Source of the DNA: Hymenobacter lapidarius
GTDB taxonomy: Bacteria > Bacteroidota > Bacteroidia > Cytophagales > Hymenobacteraceae
DNA length: 64,000 nt
Direction: 5' to 3'
Assembly (NCBI RefSeq): GCF_001816145.1
Contig: NZ_MDZB01000055.1
Location: 1 to 64,000, forward strand
A program made the position numbers and the translations under genes. Below are positions 33,302 through 42,675 of this stretch, in pieces (positions within the stretch are counted from its first letter, which is position 1; each line of letters begins with the position of its first letter). The notes below the pieces were generated by a model. That model worked only from the letters and a program-made list of their open reading frames with translations. It had not been told where the DNA came from and did not search any database.

Positions 33302-33445
33302 GGTGTTTGGGTAATGGGTTGGGTAAGAGATGAGGTATTGAAACCGTGCTAACGGCGGCAAGTTAGTGGGGTTGCCGGGCCAGCACCCCGGCGAACTCAG
33401 CGAACGTACCTTCGCACCCCTTTCAATGGCGTCTTTATCTGAATT

Positions 33446-34948
33446 ATGGGATTGAAATCAGCGCTGAGCCGCCCGCTGGCCCGGTACATTGCCCGGCGCT
33501 ACCAACGCTGGCAGCAGCGCCCCGTAGCCACCCAGCAGGAGCTGCTTCGCCAGCTCGCCGCTACTGCTGCTGGCACCGCCTTTGGCCAGGCGCACGACCT
33601 GGGCCGCGTGCAGACGCCCACGGACCTGACCCGCCAAGTGCCCGTGCGCGACTACGAAGCACTAAAGCCTTATTTTGACCGCACGCAGGCCGGTGAGGCT
33701 GACGTGCTCTGGCCCGGCCACCCGCTGTATCTGGCCAAAACCAGCGGCACCACGTCCGGCACCAAGTACATTCCCATCACGCGTGCCAGCATCCCCAACC
33801 ACATCAACGGGGCCAAGGATGCGTTGCTGCACTACGTCCACCGCACTGGCCGCAGCCAGTTTCTCGATGGTAAACTCATCTTCCTGTCCGGCTCGCCGGA
33901 GCTGGAAATGCACCACGGCATTCGCACGGGCCGGCTCTCGGGCATTGCCAACCACCACGTGCCGGCCTACCTGCGCCGCAACCAGCTGCCCAGCCACGCC
34001 ACCAACGTCATCGAAGACTGGGAAACCAAGCTGGAGCGCATCGTGGACGAGACGCTGGGAGAGAAGATGACGCTCATATCGGGCATTCCGCCGTGGGTGC
34101 AGATGTATTTTGACCGCCTCACGGCCCGCACCGGCCGGCCCGTCAAGGACATTTTTCCCGATTTCAACCTGTTCGTCTACGGCGGCGTCAACTTTGAGCC
34201 CTACCGCGCCAAGCTCTTCGAAAGCATCGGCCGGCCAGTGGACAGCATCGAGCTGTTTCCCGCCTCCGAAGGCTTTCTGGCCTTTCAGGACGAGCCCGGC
34301 AACCCCGGCCTACTGCTGCTCCTGAACAGCGGCATCTTCTTCGAGTTCGTGCCCGCCGAGCGGTTCTTCGAGCCCGACGCGCCCCGCCTCACCATCGCCG
34401 ACGTGGAGCTGGACAAGCAGTACGCCGTGGTGCTCACCTCCAACGCCGGCCTGTGGGGGTATTCCATCGGCGACACGGTGCGGTTTGTGAGCTTGGCGCC
34501 GCACCGCGTGGTGGTTACGGGCCGCATCAAGCACTTCCTCTCGGCCTTTGGCGAGCATGTCATTGGCGAGGAAGTAGAGCAGGCCCTGCGCGCCGCCATG
34601 GCCCAATTTTCCGAAGTCGAAGTCACCGAATTCACCGTAGCGCCGCTGGTGGGCGACGACCCCGCCACGCCCTCGCGCCACGAGTGGCTGGTGGAGTTTG
34701 CGCGGCCTCCGCGTGATGTAGCCGCTTTTGCAGGGGCTTTGGATACGGCGCTACGCCATCGAAATAGCTACTACGACGACTTACGGCGCGGCAATATCCT
34801 CGTGCCGCTGCAACTCACGCCGCTGCCCGTTGGGACCTTTCAGCGCTACATGAAAAGCCTGGGCAAGCTGGGCGGGCAGAACAAGGTGCCGAGGTTGGGG
34901 AACGACCGTAAGGTGGCGGAAGCTCTTAAAAACAAAAGCGCCTTATAA
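33446..34948 (+). CDS. GH3 family acyl-adenylate / amide synthetase
   Basis: The product is 500 aa, typical of bacterial GH3 proteins (homologues of plant auxin-conjugating enzymes, ANL superfamily). Motifs: P-loop-like LAKTSGTTSGTKYIP, LFVYGGVNFEPY, ELFPASEGFLAFQ, and GYSIGDTVRF with the adenylate-binding Asp. The natural acid and amine substrates in Bacteroidota are unknown. Its TAA stop overlaps the ATG of the next small frame (TAATG), so downstream genes may be translationally coupled. Confidence 0.92.
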   Translation: MGLKSALSRPLARYIARRYQRWQQRPVATQQELLRQLAATAAGTAFGQAHDLGRVQTPTDLTRQVPVRDYEALKPYFDRTQAGEADVLWPGHPLYLAKTSGTTSGTKYIPITRASIPNHINGAKDALLHYVHRTGRSQFLDGKLIFLSGSPELEMHHGIRTGRLSGIANHHVPAYLRRNQLPSHATNVIEDWETKLERIVDETLGEKMTLISGIPPWVQMYFDRLTARTGRPVKDIFPDFNLFVYGGVNFEPYRAKLFESIGRPVDSIELFPASEGFLAFQDEPGNPGLLLLLNSGIFFEFVPAERFFEPDAPRLTIADVELDKQYAVVLTSNAGLWGYSIGDTVRFVSLAPHRVVVTGRIKHFLSAFGEHVIGEEVEQALRAAMAQFSEVEVTEFTVAPLVGDDPATPSRHEWLVEFARPPRDVAAFAGALDTALRHRNSYYDDLRRGNILVPLQLTPLPVGTFQRYMKSLGKLGGQNKVPRLGNDRKVAEALKNKSAL

Positions 34949-35112
34949 TGAAATATTTCGTGCCAAAGCTGTATAGAAATCAGCACTGCGTTTTGGAGAG
35001 GACTTACAATGTCCCACGCATCAGTGAAGCTCCCAATATTCGTGAATTATCAGATTTACTTCGTTTAAGTGAAAGCGACGTGATGCAAGCCGCATACTTA
35101 TCTAAAAGGTAG
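34948..35112 (+). CDS. N-terminal half of a split gene: 54-residue wHTH-like fragment
   Basis: The ATG at 34948 overlaps the GH3 stop (TAATG). The 54-codon frame has natural protein character (NIRELSDLLRLSESDVMQAAYLSKR), resembling the first helices of a winged-helix domain. It ends at TAG 35110-35112. Skipping the T at 35110 (AAA-AGG-t-AGA) joins it to the next frame, giving SKRRGFVNVNRDTRPFKIT, which looks like the recognition helix passing into a wing. So this is probably the 5' part of one gene broken by a +1 frameshift, or a programmed one. The region is AT-rich. Confidence 0.55.
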   Translation: MKYFVPKLYRNQHCVLERTYNVPRISEAPNIRELSDLLRLSESDVMQAAYLSKR

Positions 35113-35125
35113 AGGCTTCGTTAAT

Positions 35126-35446
35126 GTGAATAGAGACACAAGGCCATTCAAGATTACCTGCACACCCGACGGCGCGCAAGCGCTAATTCAAAAAGCCATT
35201 CTGGACGAAGGCAGAGAAAAAGCGAACGCAAATTTGTTAAGATGGATGCAGATAACGGGTATACTAGTCGCATCAATGATAAGCCTGGGGACATTTGTGA
35301 TGAATACGTTGAACACAAATGCTAACTCTAAAAGTATTGAATCCCTAAAGACACAAGTCGATTATTTAAAAAGAGAATTTGAAGACCAGACGCTGAAACT
35401 TGAAAGCGAAATACATTTGACCGAAAAGCGCAAAAATATTAGATGA
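35126..35446 (+). CDS. C-terminal part of the split gene: wing, TM helix and coiled coil
   Basis: Read from GTG 35126 the product is 106 aa; the frame is open further upstream and fits as a continuation of the 54-residue frame. It holds a wing-like segment (RDTRPFKITCTPDGAQALI), a charged helix, one membrane segment (ITGILVASMISLGTFVM), and a short coiled coil (SIESLKTQVDYLKREFEDQTLKLESEI). It looks like a membrane-anchored DNA-binding or sensor protein. No family recognised. The TGA overlaps the next ATG (ATGA), suggesting coupling to the GreA-like gene. AT-rich, likely acquired. Confidence 0.55.
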   Translation: MNRDTRPFKITCTPDGAQALIQKAILDEGREKANANLLRWMQITGILVASMISLGTFVMNTLNTNANSKSIESLKTQVDYLKREFEDQTLKLESEIHLTEKRKNIR

Positions 35447-35889
35447 CCAAACCTGCCCTCCACGCCCTCTGCCACACTTTCATTGAGCAGCGCATCAACG
35501 CCGCCCGCACGGCCATGCGGGCCGCCCAGGAGTCGTCATCCTCCGAAACCAAGAGCAGCGCGGGCGACAAGTACGAGACCGGCCGCGAAATGGCCAACGC
35601 CGAGCGCGACCGCAACGCGGCCCACATGCAGCAGGCCCAGCAGCTGCAAGCCGAGCTGGTCCGCATCAACCCCGAGGCCTCCTGCGACACGGTGCGGCCC
35701 GGCGCGCTGGTGACCACCAGTATGGGCCGGTTCTACATCAGTGTGAGCGCCGGCAAGCTGGCGGGGGAGGGGCCGGAGGTGTTTGCGGTATCACCCGCCG
35801 CGCCGGTGGCGGTGGCTCTCAAGGGGCTGCAGGCGGGCGAGCAGGCCGTGTTCAATGGCAAGGCGGTACAGGTGCTGGCGGTGGAGTAG
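35443..35889 (+). CDS. GreA/GreB-like C-terminal-domain protein (often misnamed 3-oxoacyl-ACP synthase)
   Basis: The product is 148 aa. The N-terminal half is a helical coiled coil containing SSETKSSAGDKYETGREMANAERD, a block strongly conserved in a Bacteroidota family commonly labelled '3-oxoacyl-ACP synthase'. It has no ketosynthase features. The C-terminal half (PGALVTTSMGRFYISVSAGKL...AVSPAAPVAVALKGLQAGEQAVFNG) resembles the FKBP-like domain of GreA/GreB transcript-cleavage factors, so a role at RNA polymerase is inferred. ATG overlaps the upstream stop (ATGA). Confidence 0.75.
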   Translation: MTKPALHALCHTFIEQRINAARTAMRAAQESSSSETKSSAGDKYETGREMANAERDRNAAHMQQAQQLQAELVRINPEASCDTVRPGALVTTSMGRFYISVSAGKLAGEGPEVFAVSPAAPVAVALKGLQAGEQAVFNGKAVQVLAVE

Positions 35890-35899
35890 GGCGCTGGGG

Positions 35900-36340
35900 C
35901 TACCGGGCTTCCCATTCGGCCTTTAGCCCCGGCAGCCGGCCCGTGGCGTCAGCGAGCCAGTGCATGGCCGAGTCCGCATCAGAAAAATAGTGCGACTCAA
36001 ACCGAATGGCGGGCTGCACCAAATCGTGCAGCGCATCGATAGCCAGCTGGTTGTGGACGCGGCTGCTGTCGATGGCCAGCACCAAATGCTGCAGCGGCAG
36101 TTGCACGATGCCGGGCATCCAGTGGGTGCCCAGCCACAGCTCGTCGGCCACCGATATGTTGGGCACGGTGTTCATGTCGAGTAGCAAGACGCGCACGCTC
36201 AGCTGACGGGCCAGTTCCAGCAGTTGCGTGGCACTGGACCGAAGCGAATCTGTGCCCACGACAGTAATCCATTCCAGGCGCAGCAAGCCCAATGCTTCGT
36301 CGTGCTGCAAACGAAAATCGGGGATGCTGCTGATTATCAC
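35900..36340 (-). CDS. STAS-like (SpoIIAA-type) protein
   Basis: The product is 146 aa with no signal peptide. Alternating strand-helix pattern (LRLEWITVVGTDSLRSSATQLLELARQL, VRVLLLDMNTVPNISVADELWLG, QHLVLAIDSSRVHNQLAIDAL, FSDADSAMHWL) fits a STAS/SpoIIAA-like fold used in partner-switch regulation or stress responses. No phosphorylatable Ser is conserved obviously. Similar small proteins occur widely in Hymenobacter-like genomes with no assigned role. Confidence 0.5.
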   Translation of the reverse strand: MIISSIPDFRLQHDEALGLLRLEWITVVGTDSLRSSATQLLELARQLSVRVLLLDMNTVPNISVADELWLGTHWMPGIVQLPLQHLVLAIDSSRVHNQLAIDALHDLVQPAIRFESHYFSDADSAMHWLADATGRLPGLKAEWEAR

Positions 36341-36450
36341 AATGACACGGCCTAGATGCCTTCGAAAGGGAATGTGCGCTTCGGGTTTGCGGGGTTAATT
36401 GTTGCGGTTGCCGACCAAGACGGGCGCCGCGAGGTACTCGGCACTGCTGC

Positions 36451-38598
36451 CTACTTCCATTCTCCACCGCCGTCGGCGGGCTTGTCGCCTTCGGGCTTGA
36501 GGAGGCGGAATTCGACGCGGCGGTTCACCCGGGCGTCGGCGTCGGTCAGCTCGTCTTTGAGGGGGCGGGAAGAGCCGTAGCCCAGGCTTTCGATGCGGTC
36601 GGGCTTGATGTTGCCTTTGCGCTCGATGTATTTGCGGATTTCCTCGGCGCGGTTTTGCGAAAGCTGCTCGTTCACGTCGGGGTCGCCGCTGGTGTCGGTG
36701 TGGCCGCCAACGTTGAGCCGGAACGTGGGGTGGTCGACCAGGAAGATGGCAATGCGGTCAAGCGTGGAGTACATGGAGGGAAGGATGGCCGACTTGCCCT
36801 GCTGAAACTCAATGTTCTTGAAAATTAGCGGCAGCTTGTAATCGATGCTGTTCGTGAGCAGCGCCATCACGGTGTCGCCCTTCAACAAAAACTGCTTTTC
36901 CACGCTGAAAAAATCGGTGCTCTGGATGAGCATGGCGTAGTGCGAGCCCTCAATCAGCTCAAAGTCAAACGTGCCGTCGGGCCGGATAAACTTGCTGGCT
37001 ACCTCGACGCCGTTGTCCAGGTCCATGATGCTCACGATGCCCTTGAGCGGCTGGCTGGACACCGAGTCCAGCAAGGTCCCTTCGACGTGGGTGGTGGCCA
37101 GGGGCTGGGCCTCCATGGGCAGCGGGAAGGAGTAGAGGTCGAGGTTGTTGAGGTCCGTAGCTTCGGAGCGGGCGTAGTAGAGGTTTTTGCTGTCGCGGTC
37201 GATGGTAAAGTAGTATTCAGAACCCTTGCCGTTTACCAATGGGCCAATGTTTTTGGGCTCCTGCCAATGGCCGCGCACCCGGTAGGTTTTGTAGATGTCA
37301 AAGTCGCCGAAGTTCAGCAACTGGCCCCGCGAGCTGAAGTACAACACGTGGTAGAGCGGATGGTAAAAGGGGCTCACTTCGCTCTCGCGGGTGTTTACCA
37401 CTGGGCCGGCGTTCTCGGCGGGACTCCACTGGCCGTTTTTCAGCTTGTGCGTGAAATAGATATCCGACAGCCCGAAACCACCCAGGCGGTCGGAGGCAAA
37501 GTAGAGCGTGTCCTCGTTTTGGGAAAGGGTGGGCTGCGAGTCCCAGGCCGGCGAGTTCACCTCCTTGCCCAGGCTCTTGGGGGCACTCCACTTGCCGTCT
37601 TTGCCCTTGGTGGCCGTAAACAGGTCGCAGTTGCCGCTGCAGGTGGCGCACTCGCAGCGGGCGAAGAAGATGGTGCGGCCGTCTTTGCTCAGGCAGGCCG
37701 AGCCTTCGTTGTTGGGCGAGTTGATGGGCTTGGGCAGCGGTTCGGCATCGGTCCAGCTGATGCCTTCGCGGTGCGAGGTGTACAGGTCCTCGTCGATGAC
37801 CTCGGTAATGCCGCGCCGTTTGCGCTTGCTGCTGAAAAGCATCGTGGAGTCGTTGCCGCCCAGTGCCGGCCCGTAGTCCGGCATCTTGCTGTTGATGGCG
37901 TCGCCCATGCTCGTGTACACACCTTTGGGCGGGCGAAACGTGCTGATGTTCTTGCGGTACTCCACTAGGGCATAGTACGTTTTCAGGGGCACGTACAGGA
38001 CCTGGTTTTTCTTCTCCAGCGAGTCGTAGTACAGCTGAATTTTGGTGATGTCGGTACGCTGGTGCTTGAGGGCGAGGCGGTAGTATGCCAGGGCTTTGGC
38101 CTGCTGGTTGTCGCGCTCCAGCAGCTGGCCCAAGCGCCAGAGCATGTCGGTGTTGCGGGCGAAGTTGGTGGGGCCAAACTCGGCCACGTAGCCTTCGAGT
38201 AGCGCACGGGCCGTGCGGTAGTCGCGGCGCTTTTCGGCTCTGGCCAGCGCCCGCAAGGCCTTCTTGTTCTCATAATAAGGGTAGCGGTTGATGTTGGCAA
38301 AATCCGGGGTGCCGTCGGGGCGCAGGCGCAGCTTGCGGCTGTTGCGGCTGGTGAGGGCCGCCGTGCGGTAAGTGCCGGGGGCTATGGCCGGGGCGCCGGC
38401 TTTGCCAGCGGCTGGCTGCGTGGCGGGCTGGCGGCTAGCCGGGGCGGCCGAGGCCCCGCCGCTGGTGGTATCGGTAGAGGGGGAAGCGGCTGGCCGGGTG
38501 CTTTTAGGGGTCCGGCGTTGCGCCTGGGCCTGGGGAGCGGCGGCCATTCCCGCGAGTAGCAGGAAAAGAAATTGGCACCGACGCAATAAAAGGAACAT
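36451..38598 (-). CDS. OmpA family protein with TPR, PD40 propeller and regulatory-domain modules (PorE-like)
   Basis: The product is 715 aa from ATG 38598, with a signal peptide (MFLLLRRCQFLFLLLAGMAAAPQAQA). Order: Ser/Thr/Pro-rich linker, TPR-like helices (ALARAEKRRDYRTARALLEGYV...LAYYRLALKHQ), PD40/WD40 blades (GSACLSKDGRTIFFAR, QPTLSQNEDTLYFASDR), a carboxypeptidase-regulatory-like domain (VEGTLLDSVSSQPLKGIVSI), and a C-terminal OmpA domain (GGHTDTSGDPDVNEQLSQNRAEEI). This domain order is that of PorE of the type IX secretion system, but it lacks a lipobox. It probably anchors to peptidoglycan from the outer membrane. A T9SS role is inference. Confidence 0.85.
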   Translation of the reverse strand: MFLLLRRCQFLFLLLAGMAAAPQAQAQRRTPKSTRPAASPSTDTTSGGASAAPASRQPATQPAAGKAGAPAIAPGTYRTAALTSRNSRKLRLRPDGTPDFANINRYPYYENKKALRALARAEKRRDYRTARALLEGYVAEFGPTNFARNTDMLWRLGQLLERDNQQAKALAYYRLALKHQRTDITKIQLYYDSLEKKNQVLYVPLKTYYALVEYRKNISTFRPPKGVYTSMGDAINSKMPDYGPALGGNDSTMLFSSKRKRRGITEVIDEDLYTSHREGISWTDAEPLPKPINSPNNEGSACLSKDGRTIFFARCECATCSGNCDLFTATKGKDGKWSAPKSLGKEVNSPAWDSQPTLSQNEDTLYFASDRLGGFGLSDIYFTHKLKNGQWSPAENAGPVVNTRESEVSPFYHPLYHVLYFSSRGQLLNFGDFDIYKTYRVRGHWQEPKNIGPLVNGKGSEYYFTIDRDSKNLYYARSEATDLNNLDLYSFPLPMEAQPLATTHVEGTLLDSVSSQPLKGIVSIMDLDNGVEVASKFIRPDGTFDFELIEGSHYAMLIQSTDFFSVEKQFLLKGDTVMALLTNSIDYKLPLIFKNIEFQQGKSAILPSMYSTLDRIAIFLVDHPTFRLNVGGHTDTSGDPDVNEQLSQNRAEEIRKYIERKGNIKPDRIESLGYGSSRPLKDELTDADARVNRRVEFRLLKPEGDKPADGGGEWK

Positions 38599-38920
38599 TG
38601 GAAGAGTAATGAAAATATATAATTCACGCAAGTTGCCAACAATTTAGCGATTTACGCACTGCTACCGAGCAGAACCGTGCCCGCAGGTGCGCCGCTTTGG
38701 CGGATGACCCCTCCTGGCACGGCCCTTGAGACCCGAAGGCGCCCGGGGACCGTATCTTGTGTGTCCTCTTTCTCGGAGCACCGGGCTGCCAATCTGGCAC
38801 CTGCGGCTGTTGTTTTTGGCTTTATCCCCGCCCATGCGTCTGGCATCTGTTCTTCCTTTCCTAACGTCCCCAATTCGGGCGTTTCACGACAATAATTCCC
38901 AACCCGAAGCCATTGCGATA

Positions 38921-41344
38921 ATGGCCGCCGACCCCGACCACCTGCTGCGTGGCGACGACGCGCCGCCTACGCTGCCCCTGCTGCCGGTGCGCAACACCGT
39001 GCTGTTTCCGGGGGTGGTGCTGCCGGTTACGGTTACGCGCAAAAAGAGCATTAAGCTGGTGCGCAAGGCCTACGCGGCCGATAAGCTGCTGGGCGTAGTG
39101 GCCCAAAAAAGCCCCGATGACGCCGAGCCCACCACCGACGAGCTGCACCCCGTGGGCACGCTGGCCCGCATTCTGAAGCTGTTGGAGCAGCCCGATGGCC
39201 AGGTCACCATTATCCTGCAGGGGCAGGTGCGCTTCACCATCGAAGAGCAGCTGACCTTCACGCCCCAGCTCACGGCGCGGGTGAGCTACTTTGCCGAAGT
39301 GGCCCTGAACGTGGAAATTCCAGGCGAATTTGGCTTGTTGCAGGCCCTGCGCGAGGCGGCCACCAAGGTGCTGGAGCTCACCCCCGAAATCCCCATGGAG
39401 GCGCGGGCCATGCTCGACGGCATCCAGTCGCCGGCCTTTCTTACGCATTTCCTGTCCTCCAACGTGCAGCTTGACCTGCCCGCCAGGCAGAAACTGCTGG
39501 AGTTGGCCGACCCCGAGCAGCAAGCCCGCCAGCTGCTGGAGGCCCTGCTGAGTCAGGCCGAGCTACTGGAAATCAAGCAGGACATTCGCTCGAAAACCCA
39601 CACCGGCATCGATGCGCAGCAACGCGAGTACTTCCTGCGCCAGCAGCTCAAAACCCTGCAGGACGAGCTGGGGCAGGACGGCCCGGACGAGGACGTGAAC
39701 CGCCTGCGCGCCCGCGCCGAAACCAAAAAGTGGCCCGAGAACGTCGCGCTTCATTTCAAGAAAGAAATGGAAAAGCTGGCCCGGACCAACCCCATGGCGC
39801 CCGACTACTCGGTGAGCATGAACTACGTGGAGTTCCTGCTCGACCTGCCCTGGGGCGAGTACACCAAGGATAAATTCAACCTCAAGCAAACCAAAAAAAT
39901 CCTCGACGCCGACCACTTCGGCCTCGAAAAAGTGAAGGAGCGGATTCTGGAGTACATCGCCGTGCTCAAGCTGAAGCAGGACCTGAAGGCGCCCATTCTG
40001 TGCCTCTACGGGCCTCCCGGCGTGGGCAAGACTTCGCTGGGGCGTAGCATTGCGGCCGCTATGGGCCGCAAATACATCCGGATGAGCCTGGGTGGCGTGC
40101 GTGACGAAGCCGAGATTCGTGGCCACCGCAAAACCTACGTGGGCGCCATGCCCGGCCGCATCATTGCGCAGATTAAGAAGGCCGGCTCGTCGAACCCGGT
40201 CATTATTCTTGACGAGATTGACAAGGTGAGCAGCGACTTCCGCGGCGACCCCAGCTCGGCCCTGCTCGAAGTACTGGACCCGGAGCAGAACGCTACCTTC
40301 ACCGACAACTACCTGGAGGTGGAATACGACTTGAGCAAGGTCCTGTTCATTGCCACAGCCAACTCGCTCGACACCATTCAGCCCGCCCTGCGCGACCGGA
40401 TGGAAATCATCGACCTGACCGGCTACACCCAGGAAGAGAAGGTGCAGATTGCGCGCAAGCACCTCTGGCCCAAGCAGCTGAAGGACCACGGCCTGGACGA
40501 AGCCGAAGTGAAAATAACCGACGCCGCCCTGCACCGCGTGGCCGACGACTACACTCGGGAAAGCGGCGTGCGCGGCCTAGAGCGCAAGCTGGCCGCCGTG
40601 ACGCGTAACCTGGCCCGCCGCAAGGCCGGCAAGGAGCCGCTGCCTGCTGTGATGGAGCCCGCCGAAATCCGCAAAATCCTCGGCGCCGCCATTTTCGACC
40701 GCGACCAGTACCAGGACAACGACACCGCCGGCGTGGTCACGGGCCTGGCTTGGACCAGCGTGGGCGGCGACATTCTCTTCGTGGAAAGCCTGCTGAGCCG
40801 CGGCCGGGGCAAGCTCACGCTGAGCGGCCAGCTGGGCGATGTGATGAAGGAATCGGCCATTACGGCGCTATCCTACCTGCGCAGCCGGGCCGATGAAATT
40901 GGCATCGATTACCGCCTGTTTGAGCAGTACGACCTGCACATTCACTTCCCCGAGGGCGCCGTGCCCAAAGACGGACCCAGTGCGGGCATCGCCATCTTCA
41001 CCAGCATGGCTTCGGCCTTCACGCAACGCCGGGTGCGCCCGCGCCTGGCCATGACCGGTGAAATCACGCTGCGGGGCAAGGTGCTGCCGGTGGGCGGTAT
41101 CAAGGAGAAGCTGCTGGCGGCCCGCCGCGCCGGCATGAAGGACATCATTCTGTGCCCCAAGAACCGCAAGGACATTGAGGAAATCCAGGAAGATTACCTC
41201 AAAGGTCTCACCATTCACTACGCCGACCGCGTGGACGATGTGCTGCGCGTGGCCCTGCTCGATGAGCTGGTGCCGCACCCGCAAAAGCTGCCCGTGCGCG
41301 ACGAGCCCGTGCCCGTGGTTGGTCCCAGCGTGGAGGTGCAATAA
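38921..41344 (+). CDS. lon: ATP-dependent endopeptidase Lon
   Basis: The product is 807 aa from ATG 38921 ([13 protein letters not shown]); the frame is open upstream to 38726. The LON N-terminal domain begins at [19 protein letters not shown]+ core: Walker [10 protein letters not shown] near residue 364, Walker [10 protein letters not shown]. The peptidase domain has the Ser-Lys dyad: Ser near 687 ([11 protein letters not shown]) and Lys near 728 ([14 protein letters not shown]). It degrades misfolded and regulatory proteins in the cytoplasm. It is upstream of porQ and hslU, 111 bp before porQ. A ~320 bp divergent gap separates it from the OmpA-type gene. Confidence 0.97.
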   Translation: MAADPDHLLRGDDAPPTLPLLPVRNTVLFPGVVLPVTVTRKKSIKLVRKAYAADKLLGVVAQKSPDDAEPTTDELHPVGTLARILKLLEQPDGQVTIILQGQVRFTIEEQLTFTPQLTARVSYFAEVALNVEIPGEFGLLQALREAATKVLELTPEIPMEARAMLDGIQSPAFLTHFLSSNVQLDLPARQKLLELADPEQQARQLLEALLSQAELLEIKQDIRSKTHTGIDAQQREYFLRQQLKTLQDELGQDGPDEDVNRLRARAETKKWPENVALHFKKEMEKLARTNPMAPDYSVSMNYVEFLLDLPWGEYTKDKFNLKQTKKILDADHFGLEKVKERILEYIAVLKLKQDLKAPILCLYGPPGVGKTSLGRSIAAAMGRKYIRMSLGGVRDEAEIRGHRKTYVGAMPGRIIAQIKKAGSSNPVIILDEIDKVSSDFRGDPSSALLEVLDPEQNATFTDNYLEVEYDLSKVLFIATANSLDTIQPALRDRMEIIDLTGYTQEEKVQIARKHLWPKQLKDHGLDEAEVKITDAALHRVADDYTRESGVRGLERKLAAVTRNLARRKAGKEPLPAVMEPAEIRKILGAAIFDRDQYQDNDTAGVVTGLAWTSVGGDILFVESLLSRGRGKLTLSGQLGDVMKESAITALSYLRSRADEIGIDYRLFEQYDLHIHFPEGAVPKDGPSAGIAIFTSMASAFTQRRVRPRLAMTGEITLRGKVLPVGGIKEKLLAARRAGMKDIILCPKNRKDIEEIQEDYLKGLTIHYADRVDDVLRVALLDELVPHPQKLPVRDEPVPVVGPSVEVQ

Positions 41345-41455
41345 AAAACCCAATTGGTCGCTCCGAGCGCATTAATCCCCGTTCCGAAGTACTTTCTGCT
41401 TCTTCGTGACCGTTTGGTGCCTTTGCAAGGGCTACTTGCCGCTTAACTTAGCCAT

Positions 41456-42517
41456 ATGAAGCACGTTTTCGCTTGCCGGCTGGCCGGTTTTTGCCTGTTG
41501 TTGGGAATAGTCGGCTGGAAGCCGGCTGCCGCGCAGCAGCTGGGTGGGGGCAAGGTGTTTCCGTTCCTGGACCTGCCGGCGGGGGCGCAGCAAGCGGCCT
41601 TGGGCGGCCACAACGTGTCGAACCGCAACGACGACCCTACCATGCTCTTCGCCAATCCGGCCCTGCTGAACGCGGACATGGACGGCCGCCTGGCGCTGAG
41701 CTATGTGGCCTACGTAGCCGACATCAAGCAAAGTACCGCGGCCTACGTGTTCAATACTCAGAAGTACGGGCGCTTCGGCGTGGGCATCACCTACCTCAAC
41801 TACGGCAGCCTGGAGAGCTACGACGCGGCTGGCAACAGCCTGGGTACGTTTGGCGTGAACGAGTACACGGTGGGCGTATCGGACTCCTACACCACCGGCA
41901 ACTACACGTTTGGCGCCACCACCAAGCTGGCGGTTTCCAGCATTGCCGGCAACCGTTCCTTCGCGGGCGTGGCTGACGTGGGCGTGGTGTACAAGCACCC
42001 CACGCAGGACTTTACGGCGGGCTTGGCCGTGAAAAACGCGGGGTTCCAGTTCTCGCCCTATCCTGGCACCAGGCGCGGCCCCTTGCCGCTGGACGTGCAG
42101 TTGGGCGCCACCATCAAGCCCGAGCACATGCCGCTGCGCTTTTCGCTCACCGCGCACCATCTGCAGCAGTGGGACATTCAGTACCTCGACCCCAACCAGC
42201 GCACCCCTCTGAATGCCGACACGACCCGGAAACAGCCCGGCCGAAGCTTTGGCGACAACCTGGCCCGACACTTCACGGTGAGCGCCGCGCTGGTGCTGGG
42301 CAAGGGGCTGCAGCTGCGCGCCGGCTATAACCACCTGCAGCGCCGCGAGCTGCGCCTGGAAAATACTGGCGGCGGCGCGGGCCTCAGCTTTGGCGTCATG
42401 CTGAAACTTGCGGGCTTCCAAATCGATTATACCCACGCCACGCTGCAGGCCGCGGGCTCCAGCGAATACTTCACCCTGGCCCGCAACCTGGATTCGTTGT
42501 TTAAGAAGAAAGAGTAA
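41456..42517 (+). CDS. porQ: Type IX secretion system protein PorQ
   Basis: The product is 353 aa with a signal peptide ending near PAAAQ. The start of the mature region (FPFLDLPAGAQQAALGGHNVS...DDPTMLFANPALLN) is the PorQ family hallmark, a FadL-like 14-stranded barrel. PorQ holds the attachment complex of the type IX secretion machine at the outer membrane. A strand-rich C-terminal region follows with aromatic ends. It sits between lon and hslU; a repeat of the CGTCATGC family lies after it. Confidence 0.92.
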   Translation: MKHVFACRLAGFCLLLGIVGWKPAAAQQLGGGKVFPFLDLPAGAQQAALGGHNVSNRNDDPTMLFANPALLNADMDGRLALSYVAYVADIKQSTAAYVFNTQKYGRFGVGITYLNYGSLESYDAAGNSLGTFGVNEYTVGVSDSYTTGNYTFGATTKLAVSSIAGNRSFAGVADVGVVYKHPTQDFTAGLAVKNAGFQFSPYPGTRRGPLPLDVQLGATIKPEHMPLRFSLTAHHLQQWDIQYLDPNQRTPLNADTTRKQPGRSFGDNLARHFTVSAALVLGKGLQLRAGYNHLQRRELRLENTGGGAGLSFGVMLKLAGFQIDYTHATLQAAGSSEYFTLARNLDSLFKKKE

Positions 42518-42540
42518 TTTAACCGTAAGCTACAATTCAG

Positions 42541-42646
42541 GAACGTCATGCCGAGCTTGCCGAAGCATCTCTACCGCGCCACTAAACCCATCCGATTGGA
42601 TTGCTAATGGCGGTAGAGATGCTTCGGCAAGCTCAGCATGACGTTC
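42541..42646. repeat. Inverted repeat of the CGTCATGCTGAGC family upstream of hslU
   Basis: Arms of 37 bases (42541-42577 and 42610-42646) pair with one mismatch (C/T in CGTCATGC[C/T]GAGC). The 32-base centre differs between copies. It ends 29 bp before the hslU ATG, so it would sit in the hslU leader. Confidence 0.92.
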
Positions 42647-42675
42647 CATTTAATGTAGACACCCCTACTTTCCCC

